Shown: one piece after another, positions 1-11,275 of the stretch
How the letters are laid out: each line of letters begins with the position of its first letter
Position numbering within the stretch: position 1 is the first letter of the stretch
Source of the DNA: Ligula intestinalis
Taxonomy: Eukaryota > Platyhelminthes > Cestoda > Diphyllobothriidea > Diphyllobothriidae
Assembly (NCBI GenBank): GCA_036362985.1
Contig: JAYGXS010000002.1
Span: 89,972,203 to 90,036,202, forward strand
Length of the DNA: 64,000 nt
Direction: 5' to 3'
The notes under the pieces: generated by a model
Databases searched by the model: none
Seen by the model: the letters and a program-made list of their open reading frames with translations, nothing else
Told to the model about the DNA's origin: nothing
Program-made: the position numbers and the translations under genes

Positions 1-1796
1 TTTGGAAAACTGCCCTCTTATTTAAAGTTATTGGGAGAAATAGGCTGTTAAATTTGCTAAATCTTGACTATATTTATATAAAAGGGATTCCGTATGCTTA
101 GAGAAAAGACAGGACAAAACTTTCTTCTAATATAAATTGTGCTGTGAAAGAATTCCTGCATTAGAAAAAAAGTTTGAATAGTCATCTCTTCCAGTACTGG
201 GAAATTTTGTGCGAAGTTGATAAAATTGAAGTAAAGCAAAGTTTAAAGAATCGCAATTATTTTCATTAAGGAGCATCTTTACAAGTTTTACAAAATTACA
301 TTAAGCTATTCAGTGAAGTTTCTTTGCAAAACATGCAGCAAAAAAGACTTGGTAGAAAATTTTCTTTTACTGCACAGCTCGTCGTACGCGCAAACAAAGT
401 TTCTACATGTTACTGCGCCAACAGCCAATAGAAAGCCTTACTAGATGTAAGTCATGTTAAAAAAATATTTTTTGTAAACAATAGGTTTCGCTTAAGCACT
501 ATTGCGAAACAAACAGTCAGAAGAATAATAAGTATTTCAAAAAATGGTCATATACGTGGCCTGTTTTTTTGCATTCGAACGTTTATCACAGATCTTTTTA
601 TCAATCTCCTTAAGCGCACAATAATCCGCTATACAGAGAAACGTATGTTTTTTCATCTTCAGTCAAATTTAATCGTTTTTCTTCAGGTAAATTGAGAAAA
701 TTATCAAAAGTCTCCAATTTCACTGTTAAATCACATTGAAACAAGTTAATATACGCAGAAGTTCATCAGCTCAACATCCAATAAAGGCACTTTTAAAAGA
801 GGTTACCTATTATGGAAGCCTTTTTTATTAATCTTAAGAATAACAATAACATGCTCCATGCTAAAAAATGTGGTTTGCTGTTGTGAAGCATTTCAACATT
901 TGACCAACATGGCCATTTTCATAGGTAATTATATCCAAAAGATCATTTTTGGTAAATGCTGTTCTGTTATATCTTATTTTAAAGTTTTGTAATAAAGGTC
1001 GAACAAACGGACAATTGGTACAGTGATCGATGAATATAGCAAAAAATAACGAAATGAACAAATAATTTATTTAACAATACTAAGTAACTACGAATGCATT
1101 AATTCTTAAATATACCAAATATTTTGCTTAAAGGCAAGTTCTTTTTCTATAAAGAAAGTGGTTGCTTTAAGTTTAAAACTTAGCAGACTATTTAAATTAG
1201 TTGTTTGAATTTACAGCTAATTTTACGTCTCCACAAGCTGGGAGTTATCGAGAAAATTTTAATTTCTTCAACAAACGCTTACTACTTCTGATTGTTGTTC
1301 ATTGTTATTGATTAGTTATCGTAAATTTGTTCCCACTGGTATGGGAGAAATAATTAAACATTTACAAATTTAGGAATTTTGTTTACAGCACTTGCAGAAC
1401 TGTACTCAAGACACTCGGCATACAGTGACGCACTCAATCGAAGGCTCGAGCCAAAAACTCAATTCTCAGTAAGGATTCGCTGAGGAGAATCAGGGAGTGC
1501 AATAGCACTGCTTATCAAACAGAACGGAAGAGAAAAAAGATGTGTTCGTAGAACAACTGTTGGTCATCTGCAGTCAGATGACTGCTTCGCATTTTGTTCA
1601 AGCATAAATTCGAGGCCACTTGGGTGCCTTATTTCAGTCAGTTAAGCTTCATGTGGCGAGGATATTCAGCTCCTTATGCAAAAACGCTACCCTAGCTCGC
1701 TTCATAAATTTGCATAATCATCTTCATATTCGGAACTTCACATTCGGCACCTATGTTTAAAGATGCGAAAATTCCCATTACAGAATTCAGAAGAGT
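1..1796. other. AT-rich stretch with no recognised gene
   Basis: I see no convincing exon, RNA gene or named repeat here. The sequence is AT-rich with many stops in all frames, and the two short open frames at 57-239 and 861-1061 on the minus strand have no recognisable motif. It may be intergenic or intronic. Confidence 0.5.
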
Positions 1797-1843
1797 ATTT
1801 GGTGAGCATACGTAGCTTTCAGCAAATTTTCCTCAAACCATTA
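1797..1843 (-). ncRNA. Degenerate hammerhead-ribozyme-like motif in PLE 3' tail
   Basis: On the minus strand the order is GGT, a decayed CTGATGA (read TTGAGGA), a 9-nt stem II, GAAA, a stem III hairpin around TACGTATGC, then TC and ACC. GGT at the start can pair with ACC after the predicted cleavage site, which fits a type I hammerhead. The altered core suggests it is no longer active. PLE hammerheads are established knowledge; this assignment is by eye. Confidence 0.5.
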
Positions 1844-2345
1844 CATTTTTATATGGAGGGGGTAAAAAGCAGCATGTTGACAATTATGTTCATCATTATA
1901 GGCAAATAATTCGTGAGAATAGGGGAGAAGGTGGAGGTTGATAATACTCGGCTGGTTGCGAGGCGATTTTCGCTTGTTGAATCCGAGCAGGGGGAGGATG
2001 GAAGGGGGCGAAAGATTCAGGTAGCTATGTAACCGTTGGTCATCCCAATCTCGGGGCTTGCATGCGGTCTTTTTGCGCGCACAAAAACTGGCTTCCTTAA
2101 TCGGATTGCGGTTGCTTCTGTTGTTGTTAGCACACGCTGACCCAAAGACTTTGGGTATTTTGGCGGGACCGCGTAAAGTATCTTAAAAGCTTAGCTGTTG
2201 TCCACACGATGCCCCAAGTCAAACATGTAAACAAAGATGGCGCTGTTGATGCTTCTGACTTCACCTTTGGCCAGCCATGCCGGGAGGTGCACCCGCATTT
2301 TTAGATTAGTGCCGAATCGTGCAACCGAAATAACATGCTCCAAAG
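1797..2345 (-). mobile_element. Penelope-like element 3' end, decayed GIY-YIG endonuclease region
   Basis: Read on the minus strand, about 2320-2050 gives an interrupted frame resembling the C-terminal endonuclease part of PLE proteins: a block like HLPAWLAKGEVRSINSAI, then YAVPPKYPKSLGQRVLTTTE, then ATAIRLRKPVF. The same blocks recur near 2.55-2.95, 12.6, 15.1 and 25.1 kb, so this is a dispersed family. In-frame stops and the lost start of the domain mark it as dead. Its 3' tail (about 1797-1960) matches the tails at 14.73 and 24.70 kb and carries a hammerhead-like motif. In PLEs the GIY-YIG domain follows the reverse transcriptase and cuts target DNA; no reverse transcriptase is present in this copy. 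Confidence 0.7.
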
Positions 2346-2376
2346 GAGTAACTAATTGAGTAAATATTAGAAGTCA

Positions 2377-2422
2377 GTTTGTGGCAAACAATTGTTTTCA
2401 GCAACTCTTCATCAGACCAAAC
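2377..2422 (-). ncRNA. Hammerhead ribozyme, type I, intact core
   Basis: The minus strand reads GTTTGGT, CTGATGA, a 9-nt stem II with a weak stem (AG...CT), GAAA, ACAATTGTTT (a self-pairing stem III) and GCCACAAAC. GTTTGGT can pair with GCCACAAAC, with one or two bulges, as stem I. All conserved core bases are present. Cleavage would fall after the T closing stem III. The short stem II is the weak point. Confidence 0.6.
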
Positions 2423-2526
2423 ATTTGCAAGGGAAATTAACGCTGTACATAACAACAAAAATTTTGAATGGGTAGAAAAATCAATAACTATCTAACACGG
2501 GCGCTAATTGGCCAACGCGGACTATG

Positions 2527-2945
2527 TCAGTTTGCGGATGTAGGCCATGTCAGCGTGTTGGTTGAGGAATTGTCGCTTGTTGTTAGGGGCAAAATCCTAT
2601 CGCCACCTGGTGTTGGTTTAGGCCATGGAAGTGACAGAGCTTGTGTCAGAGTCTTCTGACAACCTAGCACTGGATTTGCTAGCCTTATAGCTACTGCTTC
2701 GGCTGTTGCAAGCATCCGTTGACGTAGGCCTTTGAAAAAATTAGATGGTGTCCTGTAGACCACCTGAAAGGCTTCGTTAGTATCGACTCGATGGTTCGTA
2801 TCGACTAGATGTGCGAGAATAGCACTCGAGATCGATCTAGTTTCACCTTTACTTAGCCAGGTTGGTATGTGCTCACGTACCCTCTTCGAGACGCCTCGTT
2901 GTACGGCCGATGTATCCCGCTCCACAGGAGCAAGTGAAAGAGTGA
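2527..2945 (-). pseudogene. PLE GIY-YIG endonuclease relic
   Basis: An open frame of 132 codons (2925 to 2527) reads KRVREHIPTWLSKGE, then an AHLVDTNHRVDTNEAF block, then RLANPVLGCQK. Just upstream, in another frame, 2945-2890 reads FTCSCGAGYIGRTTRRL, the GIY-YIG core. A small frameshift near 2885 therefore separates the catalytic core from the rest. The Cys-X-Cys before GAGYIG and the downstream R-EH block fit PLE endonucleases, which nick target DNA for insertion. No reverse transcriptase is attached. It lies between inverted arms and reads into the left one. Confidence 0.75.
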
Positions 2946-3226
2946 ATGCACATTGATGTGGCCTTCAAAATAAGTCTGTCTTTACCTCCCAATCGTAAGA
3001 GGAGAGAGTTCGTGAAGAGCACCCGTTAGTTTGCCGACACTAGGTGGCGATAGGATTTCGCCCCTACCAACAAGTGACAATTCCTCAACCAACACGCTGA
3101 CATGGCCTAGATGCGCAAACTGACATAGTCCGCGTTGGCCAATCAGCATCCATGTTAAATAGTTATTGATTTTTCTACCTATTCAAACTTTTATTGCTAC
3201 GTACAGCGTTTCTTTCCCTTGCAAAT

Positions 3227-3272
3227 GTTTGGGCTGATGAAGAGCTGCTGATAACAATTGTTTGCCACAAAC
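3227..3272 (+). ncRNA. Hammerhead-like motif in the inverted right arm (core altered)
   Basis: This is the inverted copy of the motif at 2377-2422. It keeps CTGATGA, a similar stem II and the ACAATTGT stem III, but GAAA has become GATA, which should abolish activity. The two motifs point away from each other, towards the outer ends of the element. Confidence 0.5.
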
Positions 3273-3608
3273 TGACTTCTAATACTAACTATGGGAATAT
3301 TTGCAGAAATTAGAAATAAGTAAATCAAATTAAATCTAGAACATTTAGGCATAACTTTAAGTCTCAAATTTAAGAAGTAGATTTTTCGAGATACTTGAGG
3401 AAATAAATAGTTATTTAAATCGTTAGAAAGCTCATGGCGGCATCTAGCTTTGTGGTTGAAACTTATGGATTAATGTTTAATTCTAAAGTCTTGGCTATTG
3501 GAATGGTGTATACAAGTAAAGTAGGTTGGCGAACTTATGACATTCAAGGATTTTTACATTAAACTCCCTGTTGCGCTAACGCTGCTTATTTTGCAAGCTC
3601 CAAAATTT

Positions 3609-4164
3609 GGCAACCGTAGCTTATGTAGCCCTACTCATTAATCCCTACAACCTGTATGTTTTCCTACGAAAACGGTGTTTATCGGGTTTTATGGGCGGGA
3701 AATTAGGACACGCAGTGGAATATACTTTGATATGTGCTAAACGCAATTTATTTTACTGTATTTAGAAGTGTTGTTGATTTATATCTGAAAATTTTTCCTA
3801 ATCTGTATTCTCATTTAAATTATTGTGGAAAAACCCATTATCAAACTGCAGGTTTCTTGAATTTCCCGAAAGATTGAAATGGTGGTAAGAAGGTCGTCTA
3901 CTTCAACTTATCTTTGGTCCTGCTTACCATTCTGGAATTTAATAAGTATAGTCCGTGGCGCAAAGTGCCACTCACACCTTCAATTTACATGCGGAACAAC
4001 TTACTCCCAGCGACCTTGGGAAGCAATTTTAACTACATTTTTTTCACTTTGCACTTACTTCTACAAATTTAATTCTCTGCCTATCCTATTTTTCCACCCC
4101 ACAAACCTCTATAACCACCGTTTTTGCAGGACAAAATGCTGGGGCTACATAAGCCTTTTTCGCC
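3609..4164 (+). mobile_element. MITE-like element, 8-bp-TSD family, copy 1
   Basis: The left end begins GGCAACCGTAGCTTATGTAG and the right end, read inverted, begins GGCGAAAAAGGCTTATGTAG. About 100 bases at each end are imperfect inverted repeats that include a conserved CGAAAACGGTG-like block. Flanks CAAAATTT (3601-3608) and CAAAATTC (4165-4172) form an 8-bp target duplication with one mismatch, as in hAT-type transposition. There is no transposase frame, so it is non-autonomous. The open frame 3879-4184 is a chance ORF. Confidence 0.75.
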
Positions 4165-4172
4165 CAAAATTC

Positions 4173-6531
4173 TTACAGCAATAAAGTAATGGTCAGTCTT
4201 CAAAATAAAACGTTTTGCTGTTTATCAGATAACATATTGTCTTTTAGCAAAAACAGCATTTTAGAAACGCAGAAAGTTCCGAAAAAGTGGAAATCAGGCA
4301 GCCATAGTAAAGTTAAGATGTCAATAAAGAGAAAGCCAGTTTACGCAAAAAAAAAACAAATAAAAAACAGCACGAATGGAATGTCGTTGAAAAGTAATCG
4401 TTTGTAAAAATTTCGGATAGATATGCTTTCATATAACGTGCGGAGTAACTTATCGCTTGTACCGAACAGCCCATCATTTGATTATTTATTCCTCCATGAT
4501 CTCACAAGAATTGCTAGTTGTTTTTCCGGTCAAAAATTGTTGAATATGTGTTGGGCGAAGGCCGCCAGATCTTCGCCTGCGTATGCCAAGGTCACAGGAA
4601 TAAGATTTTTTTGAACTCGCGTGCCGAAATGCCACTCATTGACTAATTCAATTTGATGAAATAGTCAACGCAATCGTAACCTTATCATTTTTTGCATACG
4701 AAGAGAAATTTCCTTCTGCCCTTGTAATTATGTCGGGATTTCACTTACGACGAGGTTCAAGTCTTTTTTGAAATGGTGGTTAGCACTTTACGATTTTCAG
4801 TGATTTAAGTCAATGGTCCATGAAAAAGGATTATGTTCTACATGCTTAACATAACGGCCAAAGTAAGATATTGCTTAAACGCATCTACCTAAATAGTGAG
4901 TTTTAGTGATTTCTTTATAATGCACCTGTCTGATTATGTCCATGTTTTATAATCATTTAAACCTGTCAACTCATTGCCGCGTAAATGAATGTCAGCAACA
5001 AAAGACGAAGATCAGTTAAAAGGCTTTCTATAACAAGGTACCTCTATAAACAGAAATTTATTAAGATATCTCGGCTTCAAGTATCTGCGTAAGTTACCTT
5101 TTTCAAATATTAATTCAAGGTATAAATGGTAAAATGTGATCGGTTTTTTGACTTCCCTTAGCACCAGGAAAATATATTATACTGAAAATGAAAGAATTCG
5201 CTTTTTTGAATATTGGAGCAGCTTTTAGCATTTTTTTTAAATTTAAGTCCCCATTTTAAGGTTTCGAAAGAAAAAAGGAGTTGCAGAATATATGCAGTGG
5301 TTTATTCGAAAACCGAGGCTATTCTGTCCGTTTTGATTAAAGTTCCTCTTTTTACTGACACTGAATTGTAGAGAGGAAACGTTTGGACATCTTTTGTATG
5401 CGGCTTGACAAACAAGTGACAGCTTTTCTCGAGTGTTCATCTAAATACTTATTGACGGTCGTCATTTTTGGTAAGGTAAAACAAATTACAGCCTTATAAG
5501 TTTAATACATAATTTAATAGCAAAAAGTAGGATATTTGCAAAATATAATTTTTTCAACTTAATCCACATTTTGATTTCCAACAATAATGCTTTATTTCAA
5601 ACTTGTACTAGCCTCAATTTTATGAGTGCAAAAACACTTTCTGTTCCCTAAGCACATATAATTAAAACGTTTATGGTCTTTATTAGTGTACGTTGATACT
5701 AAAATACGCACAACCAAGAAGGTTTGGTCTTCAACATCTAGTAGCGTCGAAAGTTTTCTGGAGATCAAGAAAAGTTTGATTTAGCCCAACTATGTCCACA
5801 TTTTTCTTCAATAAACTGATCTGAACTGAGCTTAATTCTAGTAAACAGCATGTTGCGCCTCAAGTCTGTTCAATAAATAGAATAAGCAACCTCCAATTTG
5901 TGTTAAAACATGCACTCAGATATGGATCTTCATATTTTATGAGATAGCTAATATACTGTATGTAAAAAATATTCTCTTCCCTTTGCCACCAACAGTCTGA
6001 TTTCGTTCGCACCAGTGGCCCCGTTAACTGATTATAAAGACTCGAAATCCTTTAATTTTGTTCCAAGTGCTGCGGCTTCTGACGCCAGAAGTAACCCTGA
6101 ACGCCCCAAATATGTGCGGGTCCTTCTTACCTGATACTCAACTCATGACAGGCATTTTGAAAGAATGTTTGGAGTTTTTAATGTTCTTATCCCTATTAAT
6201 TTCTTCCCTGCCTAGAGGTGGCCTATGAGCTCTCAAAACCTTCGCGTAGTCTAACGCTTTCCGATATAGGCAAAAAGATGTCCATCCATTTCACTCTATC
6301 TCCTTCTGCCAGGAGACCTGATAGATAGATAGATAAATAGCAAACTATATTTTCAGCAAAAAATGGCTCCATTCACCGAGCGCAAAAATTAAGGTAAAAT
6401 ATGGGGCCCAAAAAGCTCAAGAGTAAACGGTCAAAAATCGCAAAATACTCAGAGTAAGAAATTTACACGGTTACCACATCAGTTATGGAGACAGTTCTGC
6501 CTTCATCTTCTCTATTTCCGTTTCTTTACAG
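4173..6531. other. AT-rich stretch with no recognised feature
   Basis: I see no supported gene or repeat. The short open frames 4189-4407, 4423-4614 and 5243-5440 lack recognisable domains. The right end (about 6490-6531) is pyrimidine-rich and leads into the splice acceptor of the exon candidate at 6532. Confidence 0.45.
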
Positions 6532-6656
6532 GTGAGGAATCGTGCTAAGAATGGAAATACCGAGTTCTGGTATGCCTATGTACGGCATGTCATATGATGG
6601 AAGCTACGGCGCATCGTACAAGAAGACTTCGCAGACATTAATTCAGAGTATAGAGG
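6532..6656 (+). CDS. Candidate 5' coding exon of an unrecognised gene
   Basis: A strong pyrimidine tract ending in TTTCTTTACAG precedes 6532. An ATG at 6551 opens a frame of 35 codons plus one base, starting MEIPSSGMPMYGMSYDGSYG, and the exon can end at 6656 before a GTGAGC donor; read through, the frame stops after 40 codons. The short leader before the ATG suggests an internal 5'UTR intron or a trans-splice acceptor, both common in flatworms. The peptide is rich in Gly, Met, Ser and Tyr and I recognise no domain. No following exon was identified. It could still be a chance combination of splice-like signals. Confidence 0.4.
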
Positions 6657-7299
6657 GTGAGCGACATTATTAAGAATACGGTCCACGAAGTTCTTGATCG
6701 ATTTGAAATGTCACTGAATTATAAGGTCAGCTAAAAAGCATAGGAATAGTCGGCAGCTGAAGAGAGAATGCGAAGAATACGTTTAATAATGAGCAAGTCT
6801 TTTTGAGTAATGCTTAAAAAGTAACTTGAGAGCAGTAAAGAATGAGAGGGAGGATACAAGCATCTATAAAAATGCCAGATGAGGACTTGCGGAGTGCGAT
6901 ATGAACGCAAGCGGTGGATGTAATATAAGTGTTTGCGGATTTTAATAAAAAGGTCTTCAATTTGAAGAGAAAATGACCTGTGATAATGTCACCAGAGAAG
7001 CCTTCCCAGGCACCTTATGATCTCTTCTGACTGTGATAAAGACTCTTTAGATGTAAAAATTACCGTCATATGAATTTTTCACCAAATTGTTCAGCAATTT
7101 TAAGAAACCAATTGTTCCGCGGTAATGTTCAGGTGTTTGTGTTCCATGCCAAGGAAAATTCCATGGTTAGCTAGCGCTCAAATATCTTACTACAGATCTT
7201 GCCGTAGAGTCTAAAAAAATATTTTGCCAATATATGATGTTCTTTCTGAGTGAAATTTCATAGAAGTAAACTGTTTCAGTGCGAATATTGACAAATAAT

Positions 7300-7800
7300 G
7301 GCCTTTGTTAGTTTTACAACTATAAATAATCCAGTTTTTGTTGCTCAGGGTTCTTTCAATATCAATTGTTTTCACTGGTAGATCTACAAGACCCTCCTTC
7401 TACGTTTTCCAGAAATTTACAGGACGCGGGGAATACCAGAACCGTTCGTACGTTTTCTGGTTAAGTGGATTCTGAAAAAGAGAGCTTCAATCGAATAAAT
7501 TGAAGGACTGAAATAATTACGCCGGAGATGTAGATCGAAACGCTACGGCATTTTCTCTTTTGTTTATTCATCTGCGAATCTCCCAAATTATGCCCTACTT
7601 GCACTTCTGGAAAGGAAATTATAGCCTGCATTTCAGGCACATCTGTCAGTACGAATGTTTGCTTGTATCTAGAAGGTTATTTAAACTCACGGGATTTGGG
7701 CTCATTCATGACCATGAACACCGCTTGCTGGTCCATGAGATCATTGATTTGTCCTTTTGTACAATTTCATGCAACTTCGGAAGAAGGAATTTGACCATTT
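7300..7800 (+). repeat. Dispersed repeat D, copy 1, with coding-like block
   Basis: This segment matches 10795-11275 in inverted orientation, from the shared AGTTTTACAACTATAAATAA edge inward. Both copies keep an open frame with matching residues, for example RHICQYECLLVSRR here and RHICRYDCLLLSRR there, followed by an IHD..H block. I do not recognise the protein. It is likely a relic of a transposable element. Confidence 0.6.
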
Positions 7801-7888
7801 ACACACAAGCCCCTCCCTCTCAACTAGTTACATAATATTGCATCTGATGCCTCATTGTTTAATTTTAGGGCTTATCCGTGTACTATAC

Positions 7889-8411
7889 TGTTATAACCGA
7901 GTGTGTTTCTGTGTCAACATCAGTTATGTCCCCAGTAACATATTGGGGAGAGAAGGCAGAACAGGATAGCAGATAATATTTTACTGTTACTAGTTCTGCT
8001 TGTACATCAGCGTTGTCTTCTGTCGTCGGTAGCTCGCCTCGGCCAACAGCAGGTCTTGCCACTAGCAGCAGCATCTCGGGTAGTTGGCAGCGTCTCTAGC
8101 AAGAGAAATTCGTTCTGCTCGCAGCCGCGCCACTTAAGGGCCAGTCCTCTTTGTTCCCTCTTTGCCCCTCTGCTAGTGGTTATTGGGCGCCGACGTCAGT
8201 GTGACCCTTGTTGCACGCGCGCTTTGCCCCTGGCTAGGCGTAACCTCACACGACAGTGGTCTCACATGTGCCTAAGGCCTTTGCCTCCTCGTGTGGTTTC
8301 TGCCGTCGTGGTTCGCGCGACTTGGCCCGTTCTGTATGCACCGGACTGGCCTGTTGCTTCCTTTGTTCTCATCCTCACGACGGTCTGACTTATGAATCGG
8401 CCATCCTAACA
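7889..8411 (+). mobile_element. Probable solo LTR, degenerate copy
   Basis: The segment starts TGTTATAACC and ends CCTAACA, and resembles the LTR-like insertion at 21403-22044 at its start (a TAACC..GTGTGT.TCTGTGTCAACA pattern) and through its GC-rich body. Flanks TATAC (7884-7888) and TATAT (8412-8416) are a 4-of-5 match as target duplication. TG...CA ends and a short duplication are hallmarks of LTR retrotransposons. No internal region is present, so a solo LTR left by recombination is the simplest reading. Open frames 8056-8388 and 8256-8438 lie inside it and are not genes. Confidence 0.6.
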
Positions 8412-8654
8412 TATATTAATCGTGGTCGTAATATGTAGTTGCTTATGCGCCTGCAGGCACCACTATTCCGACTTCCTCAAAGAACCCTTTTTTGCGGAGT
8501 GCATACTCATTCGCAGCATAGGCAGACCGTTGCAAAACATGAGATTAATGTAAACTGAAAGTAACCTGGAGTTATTCCTACGTTGAATTATCATCAAGGC
8601 CGAATATCTTTTCTGTTCATCTCTGTACTCCTAGTATGACTGATCTATAATGAA

Positions 8655-8930
8655 GTTTTGCAGATTTGCTTAATTTGAGTTGACCCAATCGTGAAAATAC
8701 TCGAGGCGTTCGGCGGTTTTTGAACCCGCGCAGTAAAGAATTCTTTTAGGTGAAACCAACGCTTTAAAGAACTGAACGACAATTGCTTCAAAACTCAAAG
8801 CGTTTGGCAGGGCCTTTGTATCTCAATTGGTTAGAGTGTTGGCTTCGCGTAATGGACTACTCTACTATGCGAGTTCAACTCCCGCCGAAAGCCTCGAGTT
8901 TTTTCACAATTGGTTCAACTTATATGACTG
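8655..8930. repeat. tRNA-like short repeat, head-to-head inverted pair
   Basis: Left half (about 8655-8770) is a minus-strand copy and right half (about 8811-8930) a plus-strand copy of the same sequence. The right half has an A-box-like TATCTCAATTGGTTAGAGTG, a B-box-like GAGTTCAACTCCC and the tail CTCGAGTTTTTTCACAATTG. Both outer ends are the conserved tail beginning with a CAGATTTGCTTAATTT.AGTTGACCC block. Confidence 0.65.
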
Positions 8931-9631
8931 ATTGCATTATTCTAGTCCAAAATATCATAATATTCGTCCTATTTGTGACTACGATCATTGGCTACATGTG
9001 GCGTCACAATTCAACTGTATGAAATATTATTATTCCTTGTTCACTGCTTTGAGTCACTTAATTCGACTAACGCTATTCATGTTAACAGATTAGGTAAAGT
9101 AATCCAACTGGACAGTTGATCAGTGGATTAAAAAAGGTAATGGAAGGTAAAGCTTCCGACATTTATCATTTGATTAAGCACTAACGTAACAAGAAATGAC
9201 TACATCCTGACCTAATTAACTCCCCGTTCACAGACGCCGCGCTAGAGCACGCCTAACTAAGCGCATAAATTTGAATTGCAGATTAAAAATTAGTCTGTCT
9301 GAAGTAAATTATTTGGATTTGACGGGTGGTGAAACTGAAAAGCAGCTTAAGTAGATAGAATCCATCGTAATATGAAAATGCGGTCCTGCTTTTTGCAAAA
9401 AGGATAACAGTTCGAGCAACTTTCCGTCACTTTAGTCCACAGATTTCCGGTGCCCGAATTCACCCCGCGATCTGTCTGTCTTTGTTGTAAGTAATACGTT
9501 TTCGTTAGCCGACGTCAAATAGGAACAAATGATTCTTGGCAATGCCATCTCCCATTGCTACCTTCATTTAACGTCCCATTAAATACTTAACCATTAGTAA
9601 CTTTGGTTTCCTAAATCACCATGAAACTGAT

Positions 9632-10209
9632 GGCAAAAGTAGCTTATGTAGCTCCACTCATATACCCCTAGTCCTAGCATTTTGTCCTGCAAAAACGGCG
9701 GTTATAGAGTTTTGTGGGACCTGGAAATAAAATAGGCGGAGAAGGAAATTTTTAGAAGTAAGTGTTAAGTGAACAAATGTATTCGAAGTTGCTTCCCGCG
9801 GCCGCTGGAATTAAATTGTTTCGCATGTTAATTGACGGTGTACGCGGCGCTTTGCGCCGCGGACTTTACTTATCTAACTCCAGAACGTTATGCTGGACCA
9901 GAAGTGAGTTGAAGTAGACAAACTCCTAACCACCATTGCAATTTTTTCGAGAAATTCAAGAAACACGCAGTTAGATAATCGGGTTTTTCCGCAATAGGTA
10001 AAACGATAATACAGATAAGCAAAATCTACAGATATAAATCAACAATACTTCTAAATACAGTCAAATAAAAATGCATTTAGTATTTATTCAAGCATATTCC
10101 ACTGCTTATCCATAAGTTGCCGTCCATAAAACCTGATAAACACCGTTTTCGTAGGAAAACATGCAGGTTTTAAGGATTAAGGAGTGTGGCTACACAAGCT
10201 ACCGTTGCC
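9632..10209 (-). mobile_element. MITE-like element, 8-bp-TSD family, copy 2
   Basis: A complete copy of 578 bp, inverted relative to copy 1. Ends are GGCAAAAGTAGCTTATGTAG and, inverted, GGCAACGGTAGCTTGTGTAG. Flanks AAACTGAT and AAACTAAC match at 6 of 8. Inside is a strong hairpin, GCGGCGC-TTT-GCGCCGC, at about 9844-9860. It has no coding capacity. Confidence 0.75.
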
Positions 10210-10794
10210 AAACTAACTTCAGTAAAACGTAATTCTAGTCACTTCTCACCAAACTAATCCTTTTTAAGATGAAAACCTTAGTTGGCAAACATTATCTAGC
10301 GAATTTGATCACTTTTTGTGACTGTAAGTTCCTTCGATTCCGTGTACACGTGATACTTAGCTGGTAAAAAGAACATTGACTCACGTTGAATTCAACGTCC
10401 CCGCCAAACGTCGTTATCACTTACTGTCAAATATTGGCAAGTCGGGCTAAGTGTTCTTTTAAATCTGGATAGCACAGTCGTCCTGAATCCATTAGGCTTG
10501 CTTCGCAACTCCTGTAAGACTTTCAATTACTCTTTACCACTGGCTTGTACGACTGCAATGGCGTCGTGGACAGAGAGTGTAGTATGTAGACAATTGTTAC
10601 ACTGCAAACATTTCCCGCCTTATGGACTTCCAAGTTCCGAGCGTCGTCCTCGAAATCGCTTCTAATTCTCCACTAAGCAGTTTGAAACAAGTATATCAAT
10701 CGATTAGAATGAACATGAACTAAAAGCCATTTGATTGAATCCCAAACATCCATTGGAATTCCACGCACTCGTCAAGTGTATTGATGGTCAAGAG

Positions 10795-11275
10795 TCCTTT
10801 TACCAAGGTTGCATGAAATTGTACAAACTCATGAACTGATGGAACAGCGAGAGGTGTTTGCGGTCGTGAATCACCCTTAAATCTGTGGCTTTAAGGGATC
10901 TCCTGGATAAAAGCAAACAATCGTACCGACAGATGTGTCTAACATGTATGATAATTCCTCTTCCAGGAGTGCAATTAAGCAGTAAACTGGGAAATTTGCA
11001 GATGAATGAGCGAAAAAGAAAATGATGTAACTTTTGGGTATAGATCCTTAGCGTAATTGATGCATTCCATTCAAATGGTTCTATTGAGGCTCTATTTTTC
11101 GGAAGCAAGTAAATTACAATACGTAGGAAAGGCCCTGATAATCGTGGCGTTCTGAAAATTTCTGGAAAATGTAAAAGGATGTTCTGGTAGCGCTACCAAT
11201 CAGAGCATTTGACATTGCAAGGACCCTAAACAACGACATCTGGATTATTTATAGTTGTAAAACTAACAAATTACA
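10795..11275 (-). repeat. Dispersed repeat D, copy 2, with coding-like block
   Basis: Inverted relative to the copy at 7300-7800. A 102-codon minus-strand frame (11108 to 10800) contains RHICRYDCLLLSRRSLKATD and an IHDRKH block, matching the other copy. Function unknown; likely transposon-derived. Confidence 0.6.

Larger units (their letters stand above)
2363..3286. mobile_element. PLE-derived element with ~260-bp inverted arms
   Basis: The left arm (about 2363-2622) and right arm (about 3026-3286) are near-perfect reverse complements over roughly 260 bases, separated by about 400 bases. The loop and inner left arm hold a minus-strand GIY-YIG coding relic, and each arm holds a hammerhead-like motif on opposite strands. 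Known PLEs carry pseudo-LTRs that can be tandem or inverted, so this may be a PLE fragment bounded by inverted pseudo-LTRs. I found no clean target duplication. A fragment matching the left arm recurs at about 26540-26650. Confidence 0.75.

Noticed and set aside
2468..2659. Plus-strand open frame of 63 codons
   Set aside because: It lies in the inverted arm of the PLE-derived repeat, antisense to the GIY-YIG relic.
3879..4184. 101-codon open frame
   Set aside because: It lies almost wholly inside a non-autonomous MITE-like element, has biased composition and no domain.
8056..8438. Two overlapping open frames of 110 and 60 codons
   Set aside because: Both fall in the GC-rich body of the solo LTR; stop-poor because of base composition.
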